From an uncultured Bacillaceae bacterium (GTDB lineage: Bacteria; Bacillota; Bacilli; Bacillales; Bacillaceae_L): a DNA stretch of 64,000 bases. The DNA lies in the NCBI GenBank assembly GCA_947497585.1, contig CANMHG010000004.1, positions 186,001 to 250,000 on the forward strand, written 5' to 3'. Position 1 is the first letter of the stretch; each line of letters begins with the position of its first letter. The position numbers were made by a program, and so were the translations under genes. A model generated the notes under the pieces. The model did not search any database and was not told the DNA's origin. It worked only from the letters and a program-made list of their open reading frames with translations. This document shows, one piece after another, positions 44,813 to 54,396 of this stretch.

Positions 44813-45253
44813 ATGAGAGAAGTATTATCAATTCCGGCTGGTGAAACCATTCAGAACATAAAGGTTTATATGGTACATGCGTATCCACATCCACGAAATT
44901 ATATGAAAAGTCAGTATGTCACTTTTCGTGCCCCGAAAGGTGGCAAAATGGACATGCTGTATACGATTGAAAATGAAATTGTGCTTGATCCGAGAAAACA
45001 AGATGTAGAAGGAGAGTTAACTCATTTAGATAAAGATTCTAAAGAACGAATCTTAGGATATATTCAGGCTAGGAACGCTACACGCTTTGGATTTGAAAGA
45101 GATGGATATTATATGTTTTATATATTAAAAGAGGAAGAGCCTTTATTTCATAATCCTAGACCCAAAGGTAAAAATACTGCTGGTCATTCCTATTACACCT
45201 ACGATGAAATCACAAGTGGTAAAACAGAAATAACGATACAATCAAAAATGTAA
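44813..45253 (+). CDS. Unknown 146-aa protein preceding a PLD-helicase
   Basis: A soluble, Tyr/Lys-rich protein with predicted strands and a conserved-looking C-terminal GHSYYTYDEITSG. It has no signal peptide or known catalytic motif. GAAAGG precedes the ATG. It sits 61 bp before the PLD-helicase gene in the same direction, so it may belong to that unit. A role as DNA- or nucleotide-binding accessory is only a guess. Confidence 0.6.
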   Translation: MREVLSIPAGETIQNIKVYMVHAYPHPRNYMKSQYVTFRAPKGGKMDMLYTIENEIVLDPRKQDVEGELTHLDKDSKERILGYIQARNATRFGFERDGYYMFYILKEEEPLFHNPRPKGKNTAGHSYYTYDEITSGKTEITIQSKM

Positions 45254-45314
45254 TCAAATTTCAAATTTGATGCAAACTAAGTTAGATAAACTCTTTAATT
45301 GAGGTATAAAAATC

Positions 45315-48122
45315 ATGATTGAACAAAGAAAGCTCATAGTAAACTCAGAAAAAGGCAATTTTTTAAATGAACTAGTCAAATCACTCAACGAATGCACTCG
45401 CTTTTACTTCAGTGTTGCTTTTATTAATTTTAGTGGATTACAGCTTTTACTAGAGCCTTTAAAGCAAGCTGAAACCAGGGGGATAAAAGGTCAAATCATT
45501 ACCTCAACATATCTGAATTTCACGGATAGTAAATCCTTAAGAAAGATTAAAGATTTTAATAATATCGACCTTAAGGTATTTGTTACAGATAAAGAAATTG
45601 GTTTTCATACGAAGGGTTATATCTTTGAATATGAAGATTATTTCAAGGTCATTATCGGTTCCTCCAATATTACCCAGAGTGCACTTAAGAGTAATATTGA
45701 ATGGAATGTTGAAGTGATTTCAAAAGATGATTCGTTTTTAGAGAATGTATTAGAAGAATACGATCATCTATGGAATAGTAGCACTGCAGCAGATGATGCT
45801 TTTATTAGTAGGTATGAAGAGTTTCTGAGCAAGCTCGTTAACCATAATGCAAAGCAATCATTAATCTATGAACATGTGGAATACATTGTTCCCAATCGTA
45901 TGCAAAAAAGGGCAATGGAGAATTTAAATAGACTTAGGTCTTTTGGTGAAAATAAAGCATTAGTAATCGCGGCTACTGGAACTGGTAAAACCTATATGTC
46001 TGCTTTTGATGTTAAGCATTATCAGCCAAAGAAACTACTGTTTATTGTGCATAGAGAAGAGATATTAAAAAAAGCGAAAGAAACCTTTGAAAAGTTGATT
46101 GTGAACCAAGAGGTTACATTCGGTTTCCTAACAGGCAATCATAAGGATATGAATGCTGATTATCTGTTTGCAACGATTCAAACCTTATCAAGATATTATG
46201 CAGATTTTAAGTCTGATGAGTTTGATTATATTATTTATGATGAAGCTCATCATGCGACAAGTTCTAGTTACCAGACGGTCCTTAATTACTTTGAACCTAA
46301 GTTCACATTAGGAATGACTGCAACACCCGAACGGAGCGACGGTTTAAATGTTTTTGATTTGTTCGATAATAATGTCGCAATAGAGGTTCGTCTCCATGAG
46401 GCATTGGATGATGAACTGATTATACCTTTCCACTATTTTGGAATTACAGATATTGAAGGTATTGATTTAAGTGATGTTGATATTGATGATGTAGCAGAGA
46501 TCACGAAGCGATTAAAGGTAAATGAACGTGTGGATTTTATCATCGAGAATATGACCTTTTATAGTCATGATGGTGAAAAGAGAAAATGCTTAGGATTCTG
46601 TGCAAGTAGAGAACATGCAAAATATATGGCTCACGAATTTAATAAAAGAGGATATAAGTCTGTCTACTTATCTGGAGACGATTCAGTTGAAAACCGTTCC
46701 TACTATATCCGAAAGTTAGAAGATGATCGAGACGAATTAGAGTTTATTTTTACCGTTGATATCTTTAATGAAGGGGTAGATATTCCTTCTGTTAATACAG
46801 TACTAATGCTAAGACCAACTAATTCTCCAATTGTTTTCATTCAACAACTGGGAAGAGGGCTTCGTAAATTTAAGGAAAAAAAGTTTTTAACCGTTCTAGA
46901 TTTCATTGGAAATCATAGTAAAACATTTTTAATTGCCATCGCATTAAATGGTAGCAGATATTATGATAAGGAAAGCTTAAAGGTTGCTATCGCCACTGGT
47001 TTTGCGAGTATTCCTGGAGCGACGCATATCCAAATGGATAAGATATCACAGGAGAGAATTCTCGAGCAAATTGATAAAGAGAACTTTAATTCAATGAAAT
47101 ATTTAAAGGAAGAATACTTTGAGTTTAAGAAACTAAATCAAGGGCGTACACCTTATTTACTTCTAGATTATTTAAAATACGATGGTGCCCCAGATCCAAT
47201 AAAGTTCATCGATAAAGAGAAAATCTATCAACAATTTGTAGCCAAGGTTGAACGAGATGAACCGTTAAGGTCGATGTTAAGTAACGAAAACTTTGAAGGT
47301 GCATTGAAAGAACTGTCTGGACAACTTCCACTTAAAAGGATTTACGAGTTTGTTATTCTTAAATATTTATTAGATTATGACCACATAACTATCCAAGAAG
47401 CAAACCGTGAAATATTAAAACATGTGAAAATGGTGGATGAAGATAGCATAAGTCACGCCTTTGAATGCTTAAATCAAGACTACTATGATAGTGTTCAAAA
47501 AAGAGGTAAACTACAGTTGTGTATAAACTCGAATGGCACCTTAACTAAAACAGAAGCTTTCAGAGCCCTTCTAGAGAATAGTGAATATAGAAACTATATC
47601 GTTGATATTATTAACTATGGTATCTTCCGATATGAGAAGGAATATAAGACTGAATATTATGGTGTACCTCACTTTAAGCTCTATGAGCAATATCAAATGA
47701 TTGATGCGGCATTGCTTTCGAATTACCGGAAAACACATAGTTCATTTAGAGGATCTGGTCTTCTAGCGAATGGTAATGAGTACTTTTTATATATTGATCT
47801 CCATAAAGAGGAAGGGATCAAAGAGAGTATTAATTACAAGGACAAATTAATTAATGAAAAGTACTTCCAGTGGCAGACCCCTAATACTACAAGCCAAGGA
47901 ACTGATCGTGGGAAAAATATCATTTTTAATGAAGCAAGAGGCGTTAATCTCCATTTGTTTGTTCGAAAGTATAAAGAAATTGATGGAAAAGTTGAACCAT
48001 ATATTTATATAGGTAAAGGTAATACAGTTGAATATGAAGGTGAAAAACCTATTACTGTTAAGATGAAGCTCGAACATGAACTCCCTGCTAAATTGTATAC
48101 CGAGTTTGTGAAAAAGGTTTGA
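45315..48122 (+). CDS. PLD nuclease-SF2 helicase fusion with DUF3427 C-terminus
   Basis: A 935-aa protein. Residues about 15-160 are a phospholipase-D-like nuclease domain with H98-x-K100 and GSSN (FHTKGYIF...IIGSSNITQ). An SF2 helicase follows: Walker A ATGTGKT at 220-226, DEAHH at 309-313, TATPERSDG, and QQLGRGLRK near 510. The C-terminal 250 residues look like DUF3427. Such proteins are widespread in bacterial defence islands and are thought to translocate on DNA and cut it. The single HxK motif implies dimerisation for PLD catalysis. It is convergent with a Nudix gene. Confidence 0.85.
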   Translation: MIEQRKLIVNSEKGNFLNELVKSLNECTRFYFSVAFINFSGLQLLLEPLKQAETRGIKGQIITSTYLNFTDSKSLRKIKDFNNIDLKVFVTDKEIGFHTKGYIFEYEDYFKVIIGSSNITQSALKSNIEWNVEVISKDDSFLENVLEEYDHLWNSSTAADDAFISRYEEFLSKLVNHNAKQSLIYEHVEYIVPNRMQKRAMENLNRLRSFGENKALVIAATGTGKTYMSAFDVKHYQPKKLLFIVHREEILKKAKETFEKLIVNQEVTFGFLTGNHKDMNADYLFATIQTLSRYYADFKSDEFDYIIYDEAHHATSSSYQTVLNYFEPKFTLGMTATPERSDGLNVFDLFDNNVAIEVRLHEALDDELIIPFHYFGITDIEGIDLSDVDIDDVAEITKRLKVNERVDFIIENMTFYSHDGEKRKCLGFCASREHAKYMAHEFNKRGYKSVYLSGDDSVENRSYYIRKLEDDRDELEFIFTVDIFNEGVDIPSVNTVLMLRPTNSPIVFIQQLGRGLRKFKEKKFLTVLDFIGNHSKTFLIAIALNGSRYYDKESLKVAIATGFASIPGATHIQMDKISQERILEQIDKENFNSMKYLKEEYFEFKKLNQGRTPYLLLDYLKYDGAPDPIKFIDKEKIYQQFVAKVERDEPLRSMLSNENFEGALKELSGQLPLKRIYEFVILKYLLDYDHITIQEANREILKHVKMVDEDSISHAFECLNQDYYDSVQKRGKLQLCINSNGTLTKTEAFRALLENSEYRNYIVDIINYGIFRYEKEYKTEYYGVPHFKLYEQYQMIDAALLSNYRKTHSSFRGSGLLANGNEYFLYIDLHKEEGIKESINYKDKLINEKYFQWQTPNTTSQGTDRGKNIIFNEARGVNLHLFVRKYKEIDGKVEPYIYIGKGNTVEYEGEKPITVKMKLEHELPAKLYTEFVKKV

Positions 48123-48127
48123 TAATA

Positions 48128-48164
48128 ATAAGGACCAGGAACAATGTACATTCCTGGTTCTTAT
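48128..48164. terminator. Bidirectional terminator between helicase and Nudix genes
   Basis: The arms AAGGACCAGGAA (48130-48141) and TTCCTGGTTCTT (48151-48162) form a 12-bp stem with one non-perfect pair. Confidence 0.8.
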
Positions 48165-48563
48165 TTAATTTTCCTGACTAATTAACTTTTCTACAGCAGG
48201 TATATCAGCTGGTGCCCACTTTAATGACTCAAGATTTTCTCTCTTTAACCAAATAAGAATTGAGTGTTCATTTGGAACAGGAGTCCCACTTATAATCTTA
48301 CAAGTAATACAAAGTATATTAATAATAAAAGTGTCGTATTCGTGGGTATTGTCATGAAACAAATCTATTGTTTCAATTTCACAGTTTAATTCCTCGTGTA
48401 TTTCTCTTTTTAAGGCAGTGTAAATGTCTTCATCCTTTTCAACTTTTCCACCAGGAAACTCCCACATGTTTGGGATGGCCATGTCAGGGGATCTTAAGGC
48501 ACATAATATTTCATTTTGGTCATTTTCAATGATTGCTGCTACAACTTTTACTAACTTCTTCAT
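48165..48563 (-). CDS. Nudix (deoxy)nucleoside triphosphate pyrophosphohydrolase (MutT-like)
   Basis: A 132-aa protein of typical MutT size. The Nudix box is GGKVEKDEDIYTALKREIHEELNCEI, with the R-E and E-E residues intact, following WEFPGG. It hydrolyses an NTP or dNTP, perhaps oxidised ones. It faces the PLD-helicase gene and shares its terminator. MutT-like genes are often seen beside PLD/DUF3427 helicases (from memory), which suggests a functional link. Confidence 0.85.
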   Translation of the reverse strand: MKKLVKVVAAIIENDQNEILCALRSPDMAIPNMWEFPGGKVEKDEDIYTALKREIHEELNCEIETIDLFHDNTHEYDTFIINILCITCKIISGTPVPNEHSILIWLKRENLESLKWAPADIPAVEKLISQEN

Positions 48564-48813
48564 TGTTTCCTCCTAGAACCTTTCTTATGGTAATTATAAT
48601 AGCACTGATTATTTGGTTCGTTAAGAAAAAGGAGTTAATTATAGTTTTTTCGTTTGTTTTTAACTCTATCAGACATAGGGAATCGTTCTTCGGTTTTGGT
48701 GCCAAGCACTTGTTGATTTTGATGGAAGTGTATTATTGTAAGAAGTAATTAATAAATAAATCAATTAATGATATACTAAATCCAAAATATAATAAATAGA
48801 GGGAGATTTTTCC

Positions 48814-49140
48814 ATGCCAATCTACAACAAACTAGTCCGAGACCTAATCCCAACAATCATTGAAAAATCAGGGAGTAAACCAATAACACAAATCCTATCA
48901 GATGAAGAATACATAACTGAACTTAAAAAGAAAAGCTTTGAAGAATTAGAAGAATATATGAACACAACTAATAAAGAAGATGCACTAGAAGAACTTGCTG
49001 ATCTTCTAGAAATTTTGCATGCTCTAGCAGAGGCTAATGGTTCATCTATTAATGAGGTAGAAAAGATAAGAGAAAAGAAAGCAGATGAACGCGGAGGCTT
49101 CAAGGATAAAGTTTTCCTAATTGAGGTCCAAGATGACTAA
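48814..49140 (+). CDS. MazG-like nucleotide pyrophosphohydrolase
   Basis: A 108-aa all-helical protein. YNKLVRDLIPTIIEKSG is the typical start of the phosphoribosyl-ATP pyrophosphohydrolase-like MazG branch, and EALEELADLLEIL gives the E-x2-E-x-x-D metal site. It should hydrolyse an NTP. A GAGGGAG site precedes the ATG. The stop overlaps the next gene, a second PLD-helicase, by 8 bp, so the pair is translationally coupled. Confidence 0.8.
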   Translation: MPIYNKLVRDLIPTIIEKSGSKPITQILSDEEYITELKKKSFEELEEYMNTTNKEDALEELADLLEILHALAEANGSSINEVEKIREKKADERGGFKDKVFLIEVQDD

Positions 49141-51565
49141 CATCAAGTTAATTACTAGTAATTTAAAAGAGGAGCTAATTCAAGGAATTGAAAAGGCTTC
49201 TTCTATTTATATATTGACGTCTTTTGTGATGAGGTCGGGTGTTCAAGTTCTTAAGGAGTCTTTGAAGAAGGCGGTAGATCGTGGAGCGGATGTAAAGGTA
49301 TGTACAGGTGACTACTTATTTATCACTCAACCAGATGCCTTAAGAGAATTAATAGCTATTGATGAACGAATTGAGGTTCGTCTTTGGGAAAGTAAGGGTG
49401 TTTCCTTTCATCCAAAAGCCTATATTCTTCAGTTTCAAGAGGAGGGTAGCTTGATAGTTGGTTCATCCAATCTGTCTAGATCCGCTTTAACAACAGGAAT
49501 TGAATGGAACATTGGTATGGATCAATCAATAGAGAGAGACACGTTCCAAGAGGCTCTGGATCAATTCACAAAGATTTTTTATCATCCTCAGACTATAACA
49601 GTTAATATAGAAACAATTAAATCTTATGAGAAAGACTATGATGAATATCATCAAACATATCCTAATCTAGTAAAAAAGTGGACAGAACGAGAAGAAATTG
49701 AGTTAACACTTCCAAATACAGCAGAAGTGGAAACTGTGGAAGGCGAATTTGTTAAAGAAACAGCTGCACCATATGTAGAAATTCAACCACGCTTTGCTCA
49801 AATTGATGCTCTTGAAGAGTTGAATACTACCTTAGAAGAAGGGTATTCTTCGGCAATGGTGGTAATGGCGACTGGCCTAGGTAAAACGTATTTAGCAGCA
49901 TTTTTTGCTAAAAGTTTTAAACGTATATTGTTTATAGCTCATCGAGAGGAGATACTTCACCAAGCTCGTGAATCTTTTAAGTTGATATTACCTGATAAAG
50001 TCTATGGTATATACAATGGTAAAGAAAAAGATGGAGAAGCAGATACTGTTTTCGCTTCAATTTATACATTAAGTATGAAAAGACACTTAGAATTCTTTAA
50101 TCCAACTGACTTTGACTTAATAATTATTGACGAATTCCATCATGCAGCGGCAAACTCTTATCAACGTGTTCTAGAATATTTTGAACCATCGTTTTTACTA
50201 GGTATCACTGCTACACCAGATAGAAATGATAATCGCGATGTGTATGCAATTTGTGATGGAAACATTGCTTATCGGATTGATTTTTTGGAGGCCATACAAC
50301 ATCAATGGCTTGCTCCTTTTAAATATTATGGAGTTTATGATGATACTGATTACAGTCAAATTACTTGGTTAGGTAATAGATATGCTGAAGAAGAACTACT
50401 TCAAATACAGTTAAGAGAAGAGATTGCAGAAAGGGTAGTTAAAGCGTGGAATAAACATAAACAAACTCGCACTATTGTATTTTGTTCATCCATCAAACAA
50501 GCTATTTTTCTTTCGGATTATTTTAATACTAAAGGCTATAAAACAGTAAGCCTTCATTCTAAGCAAATAGAGGTAGGACGTGCGGATGCGATAAAGCTTT
50601 TATCTAAGGGAGAGCTTGATGCCATTTTCACAGTAGACCTTTTTAATGAGGGTGTGGATATTCCATTAGTAGATACTCTACTATTTGTACGACCAACCGA
50701 ATCGTTAACAGTTTTTACTCAGCAAGTAGGACGTGGACTCCGTTTACATCCGGAGAAAAGTCACTGTGTAATTATTGATCTTATTGGAAACTATCGTAAT
50801 GCGGATTTGAAACTAAGTTTATTTGACACTTCAGATAAAGACAGGAAGAAAAAGGTAAGTGAAATTCAGCCAGAGGTACCTATAGGCTGTTTTATAGATT
50901 TAGAAACACAAGTAGTAAACTTACTTGAGGAAATGGCTAGGAAAAGGCAACCTAGGAAACAACAGTTGTATGATAGTTATTTTAAAGTGAAACAAGAGCT
51001 AGGTAGGAGACCACGCTACTTGGATCTTCATTTAAAAGGTATTGCCGATACAAGTCAATATAAACAGGAGTTCTCTTCCTACATTGGATTTCTAAGTTGG
51101 GCTGAGGAACTAACTGACGCTGAAAATGAGGTATATAAAAAGTACAATGATTGGTTTATAGAAGCTGAACGTACAAGTATGAGTAAGAGCTATAAAATGA
51201 TCGTTTTGTTAGCTATGCTAGATCGAGGCCATCAAGATTGGTATAAACCAATTACACCAGAAGAAGTAGCACCGTCTTTCCATAACTATTTAACTGAGAA
51301 AGAGTACCGTAAACGAATTGACTTTTCCGATGCTGGATCAAAGAAACTCTGGGAGTACAATGAGGAAAAAGTCAGTAAATTAATAACGGCAATGCCTATG
51401 ACTAAATGGAGTGGTAGTTCTAAGGGGATTGTTAAGTTTGTTGATAACCAATTTTGGATTGATTTGGGTGACGTTACGGTAGAAGACCAAGAAATACTTT
51501 TTAAATGGACACAGGAAATATGTGAGTATAGATTACATCAGCACTTTGAACGTAAATCTAACTGA
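49133..51565 (+). CDS. Second PLD nuclease-SF2 helicase fusion
   Basis: An 811-aa protein parallel to the first helicase but without its long DUF3427 tail. H93-x-K95 with GSSN (SFHPKAYIL...IVGSSNLS) marks the PLD domain. The helicase has ATGLGKT at 246-252, the unusual DEFHH at 333-337 instead of DEAH, TATPDRND and QQVGRGLR. A region of about 230 residues follows that I do not recognise. The ATG overlaps the MazG-like gene by 8 bp. It is probably a DNA translocase-nuclease partner in defence. Confidence 0.8.
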   Translation: MTNIKLITSNLKEELIQGIEKASSIYILTSFVMRSGVQVLKESLKKAVDRGADVKVCTGDYLFITQPDALRELIAIDERIEVRLWESKGVSFHPKAYILQFQEEGSLIVGSSNLSRSALTTGIEWNIGMDQSIERDTFQEALDQFTKIFYHPQTITVNIETIKSYEKDYDEYHQTYPNLVKKWTEREEIELTLPNTAEVETVEGEFVKETAAPYVEIQPRFAQIDALEELNTTLEEGYSSAMVVMATGLGKTYLAAFFAKSFKRILFIAHREEILHQARESFKLILPDKVYGIYNGKEKDGEADTVFASIYTLSMKRHLEFFNPTDFDLIIIDEFHHAAANSYQRVLEYFEPSFLLGITATPDRNDNRDVYAICDGNIAYRIDFLEAIQHQWLAPFKYYGVYDDTDYSQITWLGNRYAEEELLQIQLREEIAERVVKAWNKHKQTRTIVFCSSIKQAIFLSDYFNTKGYKTVSLHSKQIEVGRADAIKLLSKGELDAIFTVDLFNEGVDIPLVDTLLFVRPTESLTVFTQQVGRGLRLHPEKSHCVIIDLIGNYRNADLKLSLFDTSDKDRKKKVSEIQPEVPIGCFIDLETQVVNLLEEMARKRQPRKQQLYDSYFKVKQELGRRPRYLDLHLKGIADTSQYKQEFSSYIGFLSWAEELTDAENEVYKKYNDWFIEAERTSMSKSYKMIVLLAMLDRGHQDWYKPITPEEVAPSFHNYLTEKEYRKRIDFSDAGSKKLWEYNEEKVSKLITAMPMTKWSGSSKGIVKFVDNQFWIDLGDVTVEDQEILFKWTQEICEYRLHQHFERKSN

Positions 51566-51695
51566 TAAGAGCACATTATGGGCTCTTTCTTTATGTGACT
51601 TTAATTCATCCCGTCCCTACCATATTTTTAAATATAAACACCTCTCAAAAAATATGATATTATAATACCACAAACTATAAATCCGTAATTACGGT

Positions 51696-51730
51696 AGAGG
51701 TTCTAGCACCCCTCTCTAAAAAAACTAAGG
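51696..51730 (+). promoter_or_regulatory. preQ1-I riboswitch
   Basis: The aptamer matches the preQ1-I consensus: AGAGG, loop TTCTAGC, CCTCT, then an A-rich segment ending ACTAAGG. Binding of preQ1 should fold the 3' tail onto the loop as a pseudoknot. A terminator hairpin follows immediately, so preQ1 is expected to lower queCDE transcription. Confidence 0.9.
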
Positions 51731-51735
51731 AGAAG

Positions 51736-51766
51736 CAGTACTTCTATCTTAGGAGTACTGTTTTTT
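51736..51766 (+). terminator. Riboswitch-controlled terminator
   Basis: A 10-bp stem from CAGTACTTCT (with one wobble) to AGGAGTACTG, followed by six Ts. It forms the expression platform of the preQ1 riboswitch. Confidence 0.85.
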
Positions 51767-51788
51767 CTTTTTAAAAAGGAGTTTTCAC

Positions 51789-52457
51789 ATGTTAAAAGAT
51801 GAAAAGGCAATTGTTGTTTTTAGTGGTGGACAGGATAGTACGACTTGCTTATTTTGGGCATTGCAAACGTTTAAAGAAGTTGAGGTTGTGACGTTTAATT
51901 ATAATCAACGACATAAACAAGAGATAGAGTGTGCAAAGGCGATTGCAGATGAGCTCAATGTTAGGCACCATCTGTTAGATATGCAACTGTTAAATCAGCT
52001 TGCTCCCAATGCATTAACTCGTGACGATATTGAGATTAAAGAAGGGGAAAATGGAGAATTACCTTCAACCTTTGTTCCAGGTCGTAATTTGATCTTTTTA
52101 TCATTTGCGGCTGTGTTAGCTAGCCAAGTTGGTGCAAAACACATCATTACGGGTGTTTGTGAGACGGACTTTAGTGGATATCCAGATTGTAGAGATGCTT
52201 TTGTGAAATCTCTTAATGTATCAATTAATCTTTCAATGGATAAACAGTTTGTGATTCATACACCACTGATGTGGCTAGATAAGGCAGAAACATGGAAGTT
52301 AGCAGATGACTTAGATGCGCTAGATTTTGTACGTGAAAAGACACTTACTTGTTATGAAGGTGTAATCGGTGATGGTTGTGGAGAATGCCCTGCATGTAAG
52401 TTAAGGAAAAATGGATTAGATAACTACCTTACTTCACGTGAAGGGAGTGTATCATAA
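51789..52457 (+). CDS. queC: 7-cyano-7-deazaguanine synthase QueC
   Basis: A 222-aa ATP-dependent enzyme that turns 7-carboxy-7-deazaguanine into preQ0. The PP-loop [10 protein letters not shown] is near the N-terminus, and the zinc site [10 protein letters not shown] (with an earlier CYEG cysteine) near the C-terminus. It is the first gene of the queCDE operon under the preQ1 riboswitch. The stop overlaps queD by 1 bp. Confidence 0.95.
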   Translation: MLKDEKAIVVFSGGQDSTTCLFWALQTFKEVEVVTFNYNQRHKQEIECAKAIADELNVRHHLLDMQLLNQLAPNALTRDDIEIKEGENGELPSTFVPGRNLIFLSFAAVLASQVGAKHIITGVCETDFSGYPDCRDAFVKSLNVSINLSMDKQFVIHTPLMWLDKAETWKLADDLDALDFVREKTLTCYEGVIGDGCGECPACKLRKNGLDNYLTSREGSVS

Positions 52458-52945
52458 TGGCTAATGATTTCTTCGGTTTTCGTATTGTAGAAGGTCTTCA
52501 AAAGATGGATGAAGATATCAAAAAAAGTGAACTACAATACCATAAAAAGCGCGTGTTAGTAAGTAAAGAATTTACATTCGATGCAGCACATCATCTTCAT
52601 TGTTATGAGGGGAAATGTAAGAACCTACATGGGCATACGTACAAAGTTGTGTTTGGGATTAGTGGTTTTGTAGATGAAATCGGACTTGTCATCGATTTTG
52701 GTGATATAAAAGAGATTTGGAAAAAGGAAATTGAAATCTACCTTGATCATCGTTATTTAAATGAAACGTTACCTAAGATGAATACAACAGCTGAAAATAT
52801 GGTTGTTTGGATCTATGAAAAGATGATGGAGTCTTTGAATAAGAGAGCTGAACATTATAACGGAGTCAGAGTTGAATTTGTCCGTTTATTTGAAACACCT
52901 ACGAGTTATGCAGAGGTAAGACGGGAGTGGATGGAAGTTGAGTAA
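52457..52945 (+). CDS. queD: 6-carboxytetrahydropterin synthase QueD
   Basis: A 162-aa enzyme converting dihydroneopterin triphosphate to 6-carboxytetrahydropterin. The zinc ligands are in FDAAHHLHCYEGKCKNLHGHTY, with the catalytic cysteine among them, and the C-terminal glutamate in VRLFETPTSYAEV. Its N-terminus is about 10-20 residues longer than in Bacillus subtilis. It overlaps queC by 1 bp and queE by 8 bp. Confidence 0.95.
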   Translation: MANDFFGFRIVEGLQKMDEDIKKSELQYHKKRVLVSKEFTFDAAHHLHCYEGKCKNLHGHTYKVVFGISGFVDEIGLVIDFGDIKEIWKKEIEIYLDHRYLNETLPKMNTTAENMVVWIYEKMMESLNKRAEHYNGVRVEFVRLFETPTSYAEVRREWMEVE

Positions 52946-53666
52946 AGTACCCGTTATGGAGATTTTTGGTCCAACGATCCAAGGAGAAGGAATGGTTATT
53001 GGCCAAAAGACGATGTTTGTGAGAACCGCTGGTTGTGATTATTCTTGCTCATGGTGTGATTCTGCCTTTACGTGGGATGGAACTGGTAAAGAGATGACCA
53101 AGCAAATGGAAGCAGAAGAGATTTGGAATGAACTTAAAGCACTGGGTGGGGAAGGTTTTTCATTTGTTACGATTTCAGGTGGAAATCCAGCACTATTGAA
53201 AAATTTAAGTTTCTTAATAGAACTACTAAAATCAAACAATATAAAAGTTGGTCTTGAAACACAGGGAAGTAAGTGGCAGGATTGGTTTTTACAAATTGAT
53301 GAATTAACGCTTTCTCCTAAGCCGCCTAGTTCAGGGATGGTAACAGATTTTGAAGCTCTTGATATGATTGTTAACAATCTAACTGAAGGCCAAACAACAC
53401 AGAATACGAGTTTAAAAGTGGTTGTTTTTGATGATGAAGATTACAAGTATGCGAAAAAAGTTCACCATCGTTATCCTCACATTCCTTTCTTCCTTCAGGT
53501 GGGAAATGATGATAATAAAACAAGTGATAACCTGAAGCTAGTATCACAGTTATTGCACAAATATGAATGGTTGATTAACAAGACAATGTTAGATCATGAG
53601 TTTAAAGACGTAAAAGTTTTACCTCAACTTCATACCTATATTTGGGGTAATAAGCGTGGAGTCTAG
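52938..53666 (+). CDS. queE: 7-carboxy-7-deazaguanine synthase QueE
   Basis: A 242-aa radical SAM enzyme. The cluster motif is C-x3-C-x2-C in AGCDYSCSWCDS, preceded by the substrate-binding GPTIQGEG. It rearranges 6-carboxytetrahydropterin to 7-carboxy-7-deazaguanine. A TTG start at 52938 lies inside the end of queD. The next step, QueF (preQ0 reduction), is not encoded here. Confidence 0.95.
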   Translation: MSKVPVMEIFGPTIQGEGMVIGQKTMFVRTAGCDYSCSWCDSAFTWDGTGKEMTKQMEAEEIWNELKALGGEGFSFVTISGGNPALLKNLSFLIELLKSNNIKVGLETQGSKWQDWFLQIDELTLSPKPPSSGMVTDFEALDMIVNNLTEGQTTQNTSLKVVVFDDEDYKYAKKVHHRYPHIPFFLQVGNDDNKTSDNLKLVSQLLHKYEWLINKTMLDHEFKDVKVLPQLHTYIWGNKRGV

Positions 53667-53736
53667 CTTTTCATTAAATGGTGCGATTACTTAACAAAGG
53701 AAAGGTGCCTAATGATTTTCGGAAGTGAGGATCTAT

Positions 53737-54396
53737 ATGAGAGTAATCGGAATCGATTTATCTGGGCCAAGTAATCATAAGGATACGGTTCTTACTGTTT
53801 TTGAACAAAAGCAAAATGAACTGCAATTTGTTAAGTGGATGAGTAATATAAGTGATCAGGAAATCTTAACGGAGATTTATGAGCAAGGTCAATTAGATGA
53901 GGTTGTGATTGGAATAGATGCCCCCTTATCCTATGAGGACGGGGGAGGAGATAGGAAAGGTGATCGTGAGTTAAGAAAGTTTATTGTATCTCTAGGAATG
54001 AAACCTGGGTCCATCATGCCGCCTACCTTAAATAGAATGGTGTATCTAACACTAAGAGGGATTAAACTTAGTAGAGAAATAGAGAACTTGAACGTCAAGT
54101 ATCCAATTTCTATAGTGGAAGTTCATCCAGGAGCGGTTATTGGCTCGAGACTATCAAAACAAAACATAGAAGTTGTATTAACTTACAAGCAAGTACGTTC
54201 AGCTAGAAGCTTTATTCAGAAGTGGTTTACAGAGCAGAAACTTACTCAAATTCCTATTGAAATAGAAGAAGAAAGCCATTCCATTGATGCATGTGCAGCT
54301 GCGTTAGGTGCATGGCATTGGAAGGATCCTAAGTATAAACCTAAATGGATATTCAAAGCACAGCGTCCTCTTCATCCTTATGACTATTGTTGCTGA
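53737..54396 (+). CDS. DUF429 protein
   Basis: A 219-aa protein with an RNase H-like core: the N-terminal MRVIGIDLSG strand, GIDAPLSYEDGGGDRKGDREL and the C-terminal HSIDACAAALGAW carry the acidic residues expected of that fold. DUF429 members are assumed to be nuclease-like, but their role is unknown. The ATG at 53737 follows GTGAGG. It stands where Bacillus subtilis has queF and could share read-through from queCDE. Confidence 0.75.
   Translation: MRVIGIDLSGPSNHKDTVLTVFEQKQNELQFVKWMSNISDQEILTEIYEQGQLDEVVIGIDAPLSYEDGGGDRKGDRELRKFIVSLGMKPGSIMPPTLNRMVYLTLRGIKLSREIENLNVKYPISIVEVHPGAVIGSRLSKQNIEVVLTYKQVRSARSFIQKWFTEQKLTQIPIEIEEESHSIDACAAALGAWHWKDPKYKPKWIFKAQRPLHPYDYCC

Noticed and set aside
48576-48748. 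Small hydrophobic gene between the Nudix and MazG-like genes
   Set aside because: No ribosome-binding site, no family resemblance, and the frame looks like chance in AT-rich DNA.
45315-51565. DISARM, Mokosh or Hachiman system
   Set aside because: The PLD and helicase are in one polypeptide of SF2/DUF3427 type; no DUF1998, methylase, SF1 helicase or DUF1837 protein is seen.
51789-52457. QatC of a Qat defence system
   Set aside because: It sits in a standard queCDE operon with a preQ1 riboswitch, and no QatA, QatB or QatD neighbours are present.
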